A DNA stretch of 64,000 bases from an uncultured SAR86 cluster bacterium. GTDB lineage: Bacteria > Pseudomonadota > Gammaproteobacteria > Magnimaribacterales > TMED112. The notes beneath the pieces are model-generated. The model saw only the letters and a program-made list of their open reading frames with translations, searched no databases and was not told the DNA's origin. Position numbers and translations under genes: made by a program. Of the stretch, positions 1 through 8,572 are shown piece after piece. Numbering within the stretch: position 1 is the first letter of the stretch; every line of letters begins with the position of its first letter. The DNA is taken from positions 186,001 to 250,000 of the forward strand of contig CACNDL010000001.1 in NCBI GenBank assembly GCA_902619265.1, given 5' to 3'.

Positions 1-636
1 GAAACCAAAAAAGAATTCAAAAAACCAATAAGAGTGGAAGGAAATAAGATTGTTTATAATGAGGACCCCTTTATTTATGTAATTGAAGATTTCATCTCAG
101 ATGCGGAATGTGATCATTTTGTAAAGGCCTCAGATTCTAAGCTTGAAAGAGCTAAAACTATTGGCGGCAAGGATGGCATATATCATGAAAACAGAACAGG
201 TAGTAATTGCTGGTTGCCACACAGCCACTCTTCAGTCACTCAAGAAGTTGGCCAAAGAATTGCAGATTTAGTAGGTTTTCCCTTAAAAAATGCTGAATCT
301 TATCAAATAGTTTATTACACCGGTGGCACTCAGTATAACGATCATCATGATGCTTTTAATGACCAAACAGAAGAAGGTAGGAAACACCTTAAAAGAGGCG
401 GGCAGAGAATATATACAGCTATTGCTTATTTAAATGATGTTGAAGAAGGAGGGGCAACTGAATTTAGGGATTTAAATATTTCTGTTGCACCAAAAAAAGG
501 ATCAATATTAGTTTGGAAAAATGTACTGCCAGGAACAACAAAAGTTCATCCGTTGTCATTGCACGCCGGAAGACCTGTCACTGGAGGTGAAAAATACGCC
601 TTCAATCTTTGGTTCAGGGAAAATAAGTTTGTTTAA
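1..636 (+). CDS. 2OG-Fe(II) oxygenase, prolyl 4-hydroxylase (P4Hc) family
   Basis: Predicted Fe(II)/2-oxoglutarate dioxygenase of the P4Hc fold. Numbered from the GTG at position 34, the facial triad is H104-x-D106 (in NDHHDAF) and H177 (in LHAGRPV), and K187 (GEKY) should bind the 2OG carboxylate, as in collagen-type prolyl hydroxylases. The frame is open back to base 1 and the GTG at 34 has no Shine-Dalgarno sequence, so the true start may lie upstream of the window and the gene may be 5'-partial here. It ends 3 bases before uvrD. The substrate is unknown; bacterial P4H proteins act on proteins (for example EF-Tu) or small molecules. Family call is secure, start is not. Confidence 0.85.
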   Translation, partial: ETKKEFKKPIRVEGNKIVYNEDPFIYVIEDFISDAECDHFVKASDSKLERAKTIGGKDGIYHENRTGSNCWLPHSHSSVTQEVGQRIADLVGFPLKNAESYQIVYYTGGTQYNDHHDAFNDQTEEGRKHLKRGGQRIYTAIAYLNDVEEGGATEFRDLNISVAPKKGSILVWKNVLPGTTKVHPLSLHAGRPVTGGEKYAFNLWFRENKFV

Positions 637-639
637 TCA

Positions 640-2811
640 ATGGATGTATCCTATATCCTTGACGATCTCAATGATGCTCAGCGTCAAGCAGTAACTTCAG
701 AATCAAAAAAGCTTTTAGTTTTAGCTGGAGCAGGTTCTGGTAAAACAAAAGTGCTTGTGCACAGAATTGCATGGCTTATAAAAGCTTTGTCTAATTCAAC
801 TCACAGCATTCTTTCAGTAACCTTCACCAATAAAGCTGCAAATGAGATGACTGGTAGAATTGAGCAAATTTTAGATCAGCCAATTCCTGAAATGTGGTGT
901 GGGACATTTCATTCGATCTCGAACAGACTTCTGAGAAGACATTACAAGGAAGCTGGGCTTGAAAAAGACTTCAGCATACTCGACAGCGATGATCAGCTGC
1001 GAGTAATCAAGAGAAACCTAAAAGAATTAGATATTGATGAAGATCAATGGCCTGCTGAAAAAGTAAGATGGCAAATAAATAACTGGAAAGATGAAGCGTT
1101 AAGACCAAGGGATGTTGATGATAAAGGCGACTTTAATCTTGAAACACTTAAAAAAATATACACCCACTACGAAAGTTATATGCAGAAGGAAAATCTCATA
1201 GATTTTGCTGAGTTGATTTTGAGATCATATGAATTAATTAGAGACAACCCAAAAGTTAAAGAGCTATATGGTAATAAGTTTAAAAATATTTTGATCGACG
1301 AGTTTCAAGATACAAATGAAATTCAATTTAAATGGATAAAGAATCTTACTGGAACCAATACTACTGTCACTGCAGTTGGTGATGACGATCAATCTATATA
1401 TGGTTGGCGGGGAGCAAAAATTGAAAACATAAATAAATTTTCAAAAGAAAAAGAGACCTCAATTGTAAGACTTGAACAGAACTACCGCTCTACGCAAAAG
1501 ATTCTGAATGCAGCAAATGCTGTGATTGGCAAGAATTCAAACAGGTTGGGTAAAAAACTTTGGACCGAAGGGAATGAAGGAGAATGTATTGAAGTTTATG
1601 AAGCCTACAATGAGCAAGAAGAAGCTAACTACGTCGCTGAAAATGTTCACAAGATCTTTTCCGGCGGTGACTATTATAAAGATATAGCGGTTTTATATAG
1701 ATCAAATGCACAGTCAAGAACAATTGAAGAGTATTTGTTAAGACAAAACCTCCCTTATGTAATTTATGGAGGCGTTAGATTCTATGAAAGGTTAGAGATA
1801 AAAAATGTTCTAGCTTATCTAAGGTTAATAGTTAATAGAAATGATAATGCTGCGTTTGAAAGATCAATAGGTGCACCTACAAGAGGTATAGGTGAAAAAA
1901 CTCTTGAGTTAATTAGAGCGTACTCTCAAGAAAATAATTCATCTTTATTTCACTCATGCAAAGGACTGGTTAAAGATGGAGCATTGAAAGGTAAAGCGGC
2001 AAAATCATTGAATTCATTTTGTGATTTTATTGAGACATGTGCAGAAACAATTCATGAGCTAGCTTCAGATGAATTCGTTGAAAAAGTTATAAATCAAAGC
2101 GGCTTGATTGAGCATCATATGAAGGAAAAAGGAGAAAAAGGTCGAATAAGGATTGAGAATATTAACGAATTAATTTCTGCAGTTAAGTCTTTCGAAATAA
2201 TAAATAAAAACGAGGACTTATCGGATTATGATTCTTTTATTGCAGCTTTTTTAAGTTCGGTTTCACTTGATATGGGTGAAACTCAAGCATCAAAAACAGA
2301 TGATGCTGTTCAATTAATGACAATGCATTCTGCTAAAGGCCTAGAGTATAAATATGTTTTTCTTGTGGGTATGGAGGAATCACTTTTTCCTCATTCAAGG
2401 TCAATGGACAACATTAACGAATTAGAAGAAGAGAGACGCTTGTGTTATGTGGGAATTACAAGAGCGCGCAATAAACTATTTTTAACATATACAGAGTTTA
2501 GACGACTATATGGACAAGATTCATATAACCCGCCCTCAAGATTTATTAATGAAATACCTCAAGAATGTTTGGAATTTGTCAGACCTAAACAGACTTATAA
2601 AAATTCATTTTATGGATCAGTAGTTTCAGAAAGTTTAAAGCAAGATGGTAATGAATATGGCTTGGGCGATAGGGTTCTTCATAAAAGCTTCGGAGAAGGT
2701 GTGATTCTGAGTATTGAGGGCCAAGGAGATTCAGCTCGTATTCAAATTCATTTTGATGCTGTAGGAACTAAATGGCTTGTAATGTCATACGCCAATCTAG
2801 AAAAAATATGA
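640..2811 (+). CDS. uvrD: DNA helicase II UvrD
   Basis: Superfamily 1A 3'-to-5' helicase of 723 aa, the usual UvrD length, acting in nucleotide excision and mismatch repair. The Walker A motif GAGSGKT sits at residues 30-36. The DEFQDT Walker B motif, the DDDQSIYGWRGA motif, the QNYRS motif and the C-terminal TMHSAKGLE and VGITRAR motifs follow in order. The extreme C-terminus (GDRVLHKSFGEG, then KWLVMSYANLE) matches the UvrD tail, which separates it from Rep. The ATG at 640 lies 3 bases after the hydroxylase stop, and the stop overlaps the lipB start (ATGA), so the genes are probably co-transcribed. Confidence 0.95.
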   Translation: MDVSYILDDLNDAQRQAVTSESKKLLVLAGAGSGKTKVLVHRIAWLIKALSNSTHSILSVTFTNKAANEMTGRIEQILDQPIPEMWCGTFHSISNRLLRRHYKEAGLEKDFSILDSDDQLRVIKRNLKELDIDEDQWPAEKVRWQINNWKDEALRPRDVDDKGDFNLETLKKIYTHYESYMQKENLIDFAELILRSYELIRDNPKVKELYGNKFKNILIDEFQDTNEIQFKWIKNLTGTNTTVTAVGDDDQSIYGWRGAKIENINKFSKEKETSIVRLEQNYRSTQKILNAANAVIGKNSNRLGKKLWTEGNEGECIEVYEAYNEQEEANYVAENVHKIFSGGDYYKDIAVLYRSNAQSRTIEEYLLRQNLPYVIYGGVRFYERLEIKNVLAYLRLIVNRNDNAAFERSIGAPTRGIGEKTLELIRAYSQENNSSLFHSCKGLVKDGALKGKAAKSLNSFCDFIETCAETIHELASDEFVEKVINQSGLIEHHMKEKGEKGRIRIENINELISAVKSFEIINKNEDLSDYDSFIAAFLSSVSLDMGETQASKTDDAVQLMTMHSAKGLEYKYVFLVGMEESLFPHSRSMDNINELEEERRLCYVGITRARNKLFLTYTEFRRLYGQDSYNPPSRFINEIPQECLEFVRPKQTYKNSFYGSVVSESLKQDGNEYGLGDRVLHKSFGEGVILSIEGQGDSARIQIHFDAVGTKWLVMSYANLEKI

Positions 2812-3407
2812 CAGAGATTCGTTTTAAAGAACTAGGGCTAGTTGAATACTCAGAAACGTATGAGGCCATGATGCTGTTGATTGAATCTCAACCCGGTTTC
2901 CATTCTATCTGGTCGCTTGAACATTTTCCTGTATTTACAATTGGCATAAGTGAAAAGGAGATAACTGAGGATAAATCAAAAACACCACCCTTCATAAAGA
3001 CAGATAGAGGAGGTAAAACAACTTTTCATGCTCCAGGGCAACAGGTATTTTATTTTATTTTAAACATGAAGAAATTGCCTTTTCCTCCAACAGACCTTAC
3101 AAAAAAGATTCTAGAAACTACATCTTCGGTTTTGGCATCATATGATTTAAAGCACAATATCAATGTCCATGACCCTGGAATATTCATAGAAAAGCAAAAA
3201 GTAGCCTCTATAGGAATGAGAATTAAAAAAAATTACTCGTATCATGGCCTCAGCATCAACATAGAAACAGATTTAGACACTTTTAATTCAATTAAGCCTT
3301 GCGGATTGGATGTTCAGGCTTGTAATCTTAAGGATTATATAGATATTAGTGTTGTTAATTTAAAAAAAGAACTTTTAACCAATTTTCAGCAAATGCTAAC
3401 AAAATGA
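2808..3407 (+). CDS. lipB: Octanoyl-[ACP]:protein N-octanoyltransferase LipB
   Basis: Transfers octanoate from acyl carrier protein to lipoyl domains, the first step of de novo lipoylation. The RGGKTTFHAPGQ motif (residues 67-78) and the likely catalytic pair K131 (KVASIG) and C165 (KPCGL) are visible. I place the start at the ATG at 2808, overlapping the uvrD stop in an ATGA quartet. An in-frame upstream start at 2772 would overlap uvrD by 40 bases and add 12 residues with no family similarity. At 199 aa it is of normal length. The stop overlaps lipA by ATGA, so the two lipoylation genes are translationally coupled. Confidence 0.94.
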   Translation: MTEIRFKELGLVEYSETYEAMMLLIESQPGFHSIWSLEHFPVFTIGISEKEITEDKSKTPPFIKTDRGGKTTFHAPGQQVFYFILNMKKLPFPPTDLTKKILETTSSVLASYDLKHNINVHDPGIFIEKQKVASIGMRIKKNYSYHGLSINIETDLDTFNSIKPCGLDVQACNLKDYIDISVVNLKKELLTNFQQMLTK

Positions 3408-4378
3408 AAGATTTAATACCTACAGTAAAAATTACAAATTTTGCAGGAGTGAGTTCCATCAAAGATGGTATGAAAAGTAATGCTTATTCAAAAGTAGAAA
3501 GAGAAAAAAAACCAAGCTGGATAAGAATGACTGCAAACCAAGCAAACCAAAACTACAGCTTGATAAAAAATAAGGTCAAGAATTTAAATCTCAGCACAGT
3601 TTGTGAAGAGGCTAAATGCCCAAATTTATCAGAATGTTGGTCTAGAGGAACTGCTACTTTCATGCTTATGGGTGATACTTGCACAAGGGCATGTCAATTC
3701 TGTTCTGTTAATACAGGAAATCCAAAAGGGTGGCTTGATAAAGAAGAGCCAAGAAAAATAGCAGAAACCATTTCTTTAATGAATCTCAAATATATAGTTT
3801 TAACTTGTGTCAACCGAGATGACATATCAGATGGAGGTGCTAAACATTTTGCTGATACGGTCGAAGCTATTAAACAACTTAGCCCTCAAACAGAAGTTGA
3901 GGTTCTTACCTCTGATTTCAATGGTGCTTACGATTCTATAAAAACTGTCGTGAATTCTCCAATTAAAGTTTTCGCCCAAAACATTGAGACCGTTGAAAGA
4001 CTTACTCATCCAATCAGAGACCCAAGAGCTGGATATTCAAAGACACTGAAAGTCCTGAAAACTGCTAAGGAAATAAATCCTAGCATGATTACTAAGTCCA
4101 GCATTATTTTAGGCTTAGGTGAAAAAGAGGAAGAAATTTATAAGACTTTTGAAGATTTAAGAAGTCACGATGTCGATATTGTAACTTTAGGACAATATCT
4201 AAGACCTACATTAAACCATCACCCTATCGACAGATGGGTTACACCGGAAGAGTTTGATCTTTATAGAAAAGTAGGTCTAAAATATGGATTCCTTGAAGTA
4301 ATCTCTAGTCCAATGGCAAGATCAAGTTATAGAGCAGAGAGAGCTTTAGATTTTAATAACGCAGGTATAAAAATATGA
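3404..4378 (+). CDS. lipA: Lipoyl synthase LipA
   Basis: Radical SAM enzyme that inserts two sulfurs into protein-bound octanoyl groups. It has the auxiliary Fe-S ligands C67, C72 and C78 (CEEAKCPNLSEC) and the radical-SAM cluster ligands C93, C97 and C100 (CTRACQFC). The C-terminal RSSY motif supplies the unusual serine ligand of the auxiliary cluster. Length 324 aa is normal. The usual VLTSVDRDD segment reads VLTCVNRDD here, a small deviation next to the active site. The gene overlaps lipB upstream and yaaA downstream by 4 bases each. Confidence 0.95.
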   Translation: MKDLIPTVKITNFAGVSSIKDGMKSNAYSKVEREKKPSWIRMTANQANQNYSLIKNKVKNLNLSTVCEEAKCPNLSECWSRGTATFMLMGDTCTRACQFCSVNTGNPKGWLDKEEPRKIAETISLMNLKYIVLTCVNRDDISDGGAKHFADTVEAIKQLSPQTEVEVLTSDFNGAYDSIKTVVNSPIKVFAQNIETVERLTHPIRDPRAGYSKTLKVLKTAKEINPSMITKSSIILGLGEKEEEIYKTFEDLRSHDVDIVTLGQYLRPTLNHHPIDRWVTPEEFDLYRKVGLKYGFLEVISSPMARSSYRAERALDFNNAGIKI

Positions 4379-5118
4379 TAGTTATCTCACCAGCAAAAAG
4401 GCTAGCAGAAAGAGTTAATGATCACTCTCTAGCACCCACTACCCCTTATTTTAAAAAAGAGGCTAATCAGCTTGCAAAAGAATTGGCACTAATGAGTTCT
4501 CAAGAACTTGCATCTATGATGCACGTAAGCAAAGGAATAGCAGAACTTAATTCCAATAGATTTAAAAATTGGAATAAAGATTCTGGGACAGAAAAAAGAG
4601 CAATTTTTCAATTTGAAGGAGATGTCTTTAAACATCTCAATGCCGCGCAATTTGATGATAAACAGATTAATTATATGAATAAAAATCTAATTATTCTGTC
4701 AGGGATCTATGGTCTTTTAAAACCATCTGATGAGATGAATCCATACAGACTTGAGATGGGCACAAAACATAACTTTAATGGCTCAAAAAACTTATATGAA
4801 TTTTGGGGCGATAAGATAGCTAAAAAAATTAATGAAGAATTAGGAGACTCTCTTTTATTTAACTTGGCGTCTGAAGAATATTTCTCAGCTGTTTCAAAAT
4901 ACATAGACGCCAAAAATACCATTAACTTTAGATTTTTATCTTCATCAGGTGGAAAAGAAAGAGTTGTCGGTGTTATCGCTAAACGCGCAAGAGGAGAGAT
5001 GGCAAGATTTTTAATAGAGAATGAAATTCAAACCACAAAAGGCATAGAAAAATTTTCTAGCATGGGCTTCAAGTTTAGAGATTTTAGCAACAACTGCTTT
5101 ACTTTTATTAGCTCTTAG
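4375..5118 (+). CDS. yaaA: Peroxide stress protein YaaA (DUF328)
   Basis: 247 aa member of the YaaA family, which in E. coli lowers free intracellular iron under peroxide stress and whose fold binds DNA. The N-terminal MIVISPAKR, the central LSGIYGLLKPSDEMNPYRLEMG and the LASEEY and C-terminal FSSMGFKF motifs are all diagnostic. It starts inside the lipA stop (ATGA), so it is the last gene of the uvrD-lipB-lipA-yaaA run. Its last 11 bases overlap a convergent small ORF on the reverse strand. Confidence 0.92.
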   Translation: MIVISPAKRLAERVNDHSLAPTTPYFKKEANQLAKELALMSSQELASMMHVSKGIAELNSNRFKNWNKDSGTEKRAIFQFEGDVFKHLNAAQFDDKQINYMNKNLIILSGIYGLLKPSDEMNPYRLEMGTKHNFNGSKNLYEFWGDKIAKKINEELGDSLLFNLASEEYFSAVSKYIDAKNTINFRFLSSSGGKERVVGVIAKRARGEMARFLIENEIQTTKGIEKFSSMGFKFRDFSNNCFTFISS

Positions 5119-5263
5119 ATTCTTGTTCTATTAAATCATCGACAATTTCAAGCAATTCATCGACCATATGAAATGTCTCATGAAATGAAAGAACCACTTC
5201 TCTTTCTCGGCTCAAAAGAACGAGTCCTTCACGAATTTTTTTAAGCTTTTCAGATTTGTTCAT
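5108..5263 (-). CDS. Possible 51-aa helical small protein
   Basis: An ATG-to-TAA frame of 51 codons on the reverse strand fills most of the gap between yaaA and rpoH. The predicted product begins MNKSEKLKKIREGL and ends in an acidic stretch (VDELLEIVDDLIEQES), so it looks like one long charged amphipathic helix. It has no cysteines and no signal peptide. It overlaps the yaaA 3' end by 11 bases, which fits the tail-to-tail packing seen elsewhere in this window. No clear Shine-Dalgarno precedes the ATG, and I recognise no family. It could be spurious. Confidence 0.4.
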   Translation of the reverse strand: MNKSEKLKKIREGLVLLSREREVVLSFHETFHMVDELLEIVDDLIEQESKS

Positions 5264-5315
5264 AACAAGCTGTTTATTCTAATGAACTTTCACATCAAAG
5301 CAATGTCAAAAAATG

Positions 5316-5345
5316 TTGAAAACATGACAAATTTAGTGCTAATAT
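5316..5345 (+). promoter_or_regulatory. Putative sigma-70 promoter for rpoH
   Basis: TTGAAA at 5316-5321 and TAATAT at 5340-5345 are separated by 18 bases, about 55 bases before the rpoH ATG. Two further TATAAT hexamers (5378-5383 and 5388-5393) lie close to the ATG. This is pattern matching only; no Shine-Dalgarno is visible before rpoH. Confidence 0.4.
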
Positions 5346-5401
5346 AGCCATCCATTCGTTAAAAGATAAACAATGGTTATAATGTGTTATAATAATTTAT
5401 T

Positions 5402-6250
5402 ATGAGTTACGCACTTGCATTAGCAAATCCTGGCTCAGATATAGATAAATATCTGTCTCAGGTTTACTCAATACCTGTTCTCACTAGAGAAGAGGAACTC
5501 GACCTTACGCGTGAGTTTTATGAGACAGAAGACATTAAAGTTGCGCACAAACTTGTCATTTCACATCTGAGATTTGTAGTCCACATAGCAAAGTCTTACG
5601 CAGGATATGGTTTGCCGCTTGCTGACATAATTCAAGAAGGGAACTTGGGATTGCTTAAAGCAGTTAAAAAGTTTGATCCAGATAAAGGAGTTCGACTTGT
5701 TTCATTTGCGGTGCATTGGATTAAAGCTGAAATTCATGAGTTCATTCTTAAGAACTGGAGAATAGTAAAAATTGCGACCACAAAAGCACAAAGAAAACTC
5801 TTTTTTAACCTCAGAAGCAAAAAGAAAAGCACTGGCTGGTTGACTGATAAAGAAGCTAAAAAAATAGCAGCCGATCTTGATGTCTCATATAAAGAAGTAA
5901 TGCATATGGAAAATAGATTAAATTCTGCTGATTCAGCTTTTGACATGCCATGCGATGAAGAAGACGATGAAAAAGCTTTTTCACCAAGCCAATATCTCGA
6001 AGATCACTCATTCAGTCCTGAGCAAATAGTTGAAAAACAAAATTATGAAAGCGTTAACCATACCGCATTAATGAAAAATATCTCAGGCTTAGATAGAAGA
6101 GCCCAAGATATAATTAGAGCTAGATGGCTTGATGATCATAAACTTACCCTAAATGAATTAGCTGATAAGTATTCTGTTTCAGCTGAAAGAATCAGACAAA
6201 TAGAAGCCTCAGCCTTCAAAAAACTCAAAACATCTCTAGTAAACGTTTAA
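5402..6250 (+). CDS. rpoH: RNA polymerase sigma-32 factor RpoH
   Basis: Heat-shock sigma factor, 282 aa, normal length. The sigma-70 region 2 segment (VVHIAKSYAGYGLPLADIIQ, then EGNLGLLKAVKKFD) is intact. The RpoH box QRKLFFNLR at residues 130-138, which distinguishes sigma-32 from RpoD and RpoS, is exact. Region 4 ends in a DNA-binding helix (SAERIRQIEASAFKKL). The gene stands alone in a 138-base upstream gap with promoter-like hexamers, which is consistent with its own transcript. It directs chaperone and protease expression. Confidence 0.96.
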   Translation: MSYALALANPGSDIDKYLSQVYSIPVLTREEELDLTREFYETEDIKVAHKLVISHLRFVVHIAKSYAGYGLPLADIIQEGNLGLLKAVKKFDPDKGVRLVSFAVHWIKAEIHEFILKNWRIVKIATTKAQRKLFFNLRSKKKSTGWLTDKEAKKIAADLDVSYKEVMHMENRLNSADSAFDMPCDEEDDEKAFSPSQYLEDHSFSPEQIVEKQNYESVNHTALMKNISGLDRRAQDIIRARWLDDHKLTLNELADKYSVSAERIRQIEASAFKKLKTSLVNV

Positions 6251-6298
6251 GTTTATTTGTAATCAACATACCTAAATTAAAATACAATAGCCTTTATT

Positions 6299-6913
6299 GT
6301 GATTAAAACATTTAGTTCCAGGGCCGGAAGGCTTTCAGACACAAATAAAAAATTTTTAGAGTTGCAGTCGACATGTTTAATAAAACATGAAACAAAACCA
6401 CAGACAAAACTCCCAATTGTCATAGACATTGGTTTTGGTGATGCACAATCCTTTACAAAAGATGTTGTTAACAATAAAAACCATTGTTTCATTGGAATAG
6501 AGCCATACAAAAAAGGCTTTGCTAAAGCAGTTGAATTTTATGAAAAAGAGAAACCAAAAAACCTTTATTTATATAATGGAGATGCAAGAGAGTTTTTGGA
6601 AGCAATAGAATATAAAGCATCATTTGTAAGAATTCATTTTCCCGATCCATGGCCTAAAAAGAAACATATTAAAAGGAGGCTAATTTCTCTTTCATTTCTA
6701 CACCTTTTGAATCAAAAAATTTTAGAGACAGGAAAAATTGAAATTATCACAGACTCAAAAACCTACCAAAATCATATAGAAGATGTTTTGAAAGAACAAA
6801 AACTATTCAAGCAAATTGATAATTTTGAAATTTCATATGAAGTTTCAACCTTTCATAACAAAGGCTTAAAAAAGGGGCATGAAATTAGAAGGTATGTCTT
6901 AGCTAAGGCTTAA
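6299..6913 (+). CDS. trmB: tRNA (guanine-N7-)-methyltransferase TrmB
   Basis: SAM-dependent enzyme forming m7G46 in tRNA variable loops. The SAM-binding motif VIDIGFGDAQSF, the GIEPYKKG segment, the diagnostic FPDPWPKKKHIKRR motif and the ITDSKTY segment are present. The N-terminus (FSSRAGRLSDTNKK) aligns with the family start, which supports the GTG at 6299 as initiator. At 204 aa it is slightly short. It overlaps the convergent yggT gene by 4 bases. Confidence 0.92.
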   Translation: MIKTFSSRAGRLSDTNKKFLELQSTCLIKHETKPQTKLPIVIDIGFGDAQSFTKDVVNNKNHCFIGIEPYKKGFAKAVEFYEKEKPKNLYLYNGDAREFLEAIEYKASFVRIHFPDPWPKKKHIKRRLISLSFLHLLNQKILETGKIEIITDSKTYQNHIEDVLKEQKLFKQIDNFEISYEVSTFHNKGLKKGHEIRRYVLAKA

Positions 6914-7455
6914 ACCATATATTCGAACATTAAGATCTCAAGTATTCTTTCTGCTAACTGAAATACAAAAAAAGCAATTAGCGGTGATAAGTCAAACCCT
7001 GCTGTTGGCGGGATAATATTTCTAAATATAGATACAGTTGTCTCATACACTTCTTGAATTAATGATGTAGCTGAATTATAGAAGTTTGCACCAAAAGCAT
7101 AAAACCAGCTCAAAACTACACCAATAATCACAACAAACTTTAATAAACCAATGAGCATTTTAGCTGTTTGAAAAATAGAGAAATTCACCAAAGTGCCAAG
7201 ATCATATCCTGGTAGTAAGATGTAGAAAGATATGAAATTGATAAGTAAGGCAGCGAATAAAAGGCCTATATTGATTTTTTTGTAATGCACGTTGAATAGT
7301 AGCAATAAAGGAAAAAGCAAAATCTTTATAATTCTCGCGATTTTGTTGTAAGAGTCGGCTTTTGCAAGATCAATTAGAAATAAAACCAATATTAAATAGA
7401 CGACAATCGTCTTTATTGTTAATAGCATCCCAAACATTACTGTAGAGTCCATCAT
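6910..7455 (-). CDS. YggT family integral membrane protein
   Basis: 181 aa, with several hydrophobic segments arranged as two YggT repeats. The N-terminal half contains TIKTIVVYLILVLFLIDLA and the C-terminal half ends in FRNIIPPTAGFDLSPLIAFF, the typical signature of YggT repeats. Function is not firmly known; the family is linked to osmotic tolerance and cell division/envelope organisation. It follows yggS with a 4-base overlap, the classic yggS-yggT order of gammaproteobacteria. Confidence 0.85.
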   Translation of the reverse strand: MMDSTVMFGMLLTIKTIVVYLILVLFLIDLAKADSYNKIARIIKILLFPLLLLFNVHYKKINIGLLFAALLINFISFYILLPGYDLGTLVNFSIFQTAKMLIGLLKFVVIIGVVLSWFYAFGANFYNSATSLIQEVYETTVSIFRNIIPPTAGFDLSPLIAFFVFQLAERILEILMFEYMV

Positions 7456-8090
7456 TTAGTTCGTGCTCCAAAAATTGATGTACCAATTCTCACCATATTG
7501 CTTCCATAAGCTAAAGCTAATTCATAATCATTAGACATTCCCATCGATAGATATTCAACATCTTTTTTCATCGTTTTCATTTTGTTAAAAACATTAGCAG
7601 CTTGTAAAAATTGCGCTTTTAATTTTTCTTCCTCAATTCTACCCTCGCCGATTACCATCAAGCCTTTTATGGTTATATTTTTAAACTGATTTTGTTCCAT
7701 AATCTCATATATTTCTATTTCACTAAAACCAGATTTAGTTTGTTCTTCACCAAGCTTTAGCTGTAATAAAATCTCAATATTTTTTTTAACATCAAGTTGA
7801 GAAATTTTATCTAAAACTTTTAACCTGCTAACTGAGTGAACTAAATCTGAGCATGCGACTATGTCTTTTACCTTATTGCTTTGAATGTTACCCAAAAAAT
7901 GCCAAGTAATGTCCTTGGGCAGCATATCTTTTTTCTCTTTAAGCTCTTGCAAAAAATTTTCGCCGAAATCCCTGTGTCCAATATCATAAAGATGCTTAAT
8001 CTTATCTATATCTTGCCCTTTTGAAACTGCAATCAGCTTTTGGTGTGATTTAAGTGCATTAGAAATATTATGAAATTTATCTAGATTCAT
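7452..8090 (-). CDS. PLP homeostasis protein YggS/PROSC family
   Basis: Pyridoxal-phosphate-binding protein of the YBL036C/PROSC family, 212 aa, a non-catalytic TIM-barrel protein controlling PLP and amino-acid homeostasis. The PLP lysine lies in the LIAVSKGQ motif near the N-terminus. RDFGENFLQELKEK, WHFLGNIQSNKVK and the C-terminal SMGMSNDYELALAYGSNMVR, RIGTSIFGAR motifs are clear. It sits between a SPOR-domain gene (14-base overlap) and yggT. Confidence 0.92.
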   Translation of the reverse strand: MNLDKFHNISNALKSHQKLIAVSKGQDIDKIKHLYDIGHRDFGENFLQELKEKKDMLPKDITWHFLGNIQSNKVKDIVACSDLVHSVSRLKVLDKISQLDVKKNIEILLQLKLGEEQTKSGFSEIEIYEIMEQNQFKNITIKGLMVIGEGRIEEEKLKAQFLQAANVFNKMKTMKKDVEYLSMGMSNDYELALAYGSNMVRIGTSIFGARTK

Positions 8091-8571
8091 TGGTTAATTT
8101 GATACAACTTCTAATCTCTAAAGAGTCCATATTTAACCTTCTAAGATTTTCCCTAGCATTGTTAGTTTGCGACCTATTAGCAAATGGCCCCACAATTACT
8201 TTGAAATTAAAACCATTTTGGCTCGTTACATTTTCAATTACAGGTGTATAGCCTATTTTTTGGAGCTCTTCTAATTGACTGGATGCTGCTGCAAACGTAC
8301 GGAAACTTCCAGATTGAGCAAAATATTGACATTCTTCTTGCTCATCGTTTGCAATTACTGCTATTTCATCAAACGAACTATTCTCCAAGAGAGTTTGGAA
8401 TTCATATTCAATATCTTCGACATCGTAGTCATTTAAATCTAAAAATCGTTTGGCATCTTGTAAAAAAATAATCGAGAAGAATGACATTAGAAATGAAACA
8501 GAAATTGCCAGCAGAAAAGTTGGCGCAGCTTTGATTGGAAATTTCTTATTTTTAAAAGAGAAGTTGGACAT
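8077..8571 (-). CDS. SPOR-domain inner-membrane protein (FtsN-like position)
   Basis: 164 aa with a short basic cytoplasmic N-terminus, one transmembrane helix around residues 18-37 (FLLAISVSFLMSFFSIIFL), a short acidic linker, and a C-terminal SPOR domain from about residue 82 (YFAQSGSFRTFAAASSQLEEL, then FKVIVGPFANRSQTNNAR). SPOR domains bind denuded glycan strands at the division septum. The position directly after argS matches FtsN-like genes in other gammaproteobacteria. It is much shorter than FtsN, so orthology is not certain. Confidence 0.8.
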   Translation of the reverse strand: MSNFSFKNKKFPIKAAPTFLLAISVSFLMSFFSIIFLQDAKRFLDLNDYDVEDIEYEFQTLLENSSFDEIAVIANDEQEECQYFAQSGSFRTFAAASSQLEELQKIGYTPVIENVTSQNGFNFKVIVGPFANRSQTNNARENLRRLNMDSLEIRSCIKLTNESR

Positions 8572-8572
8572 A

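Noticed and set aside
2772-2807. Upstream in-frame start for lipB
   Set aside because: It would overlap uvrD by 40 bases and adds residues unlike the LipB family; the ATG at 2808 couples neatly to the uvrD stop.
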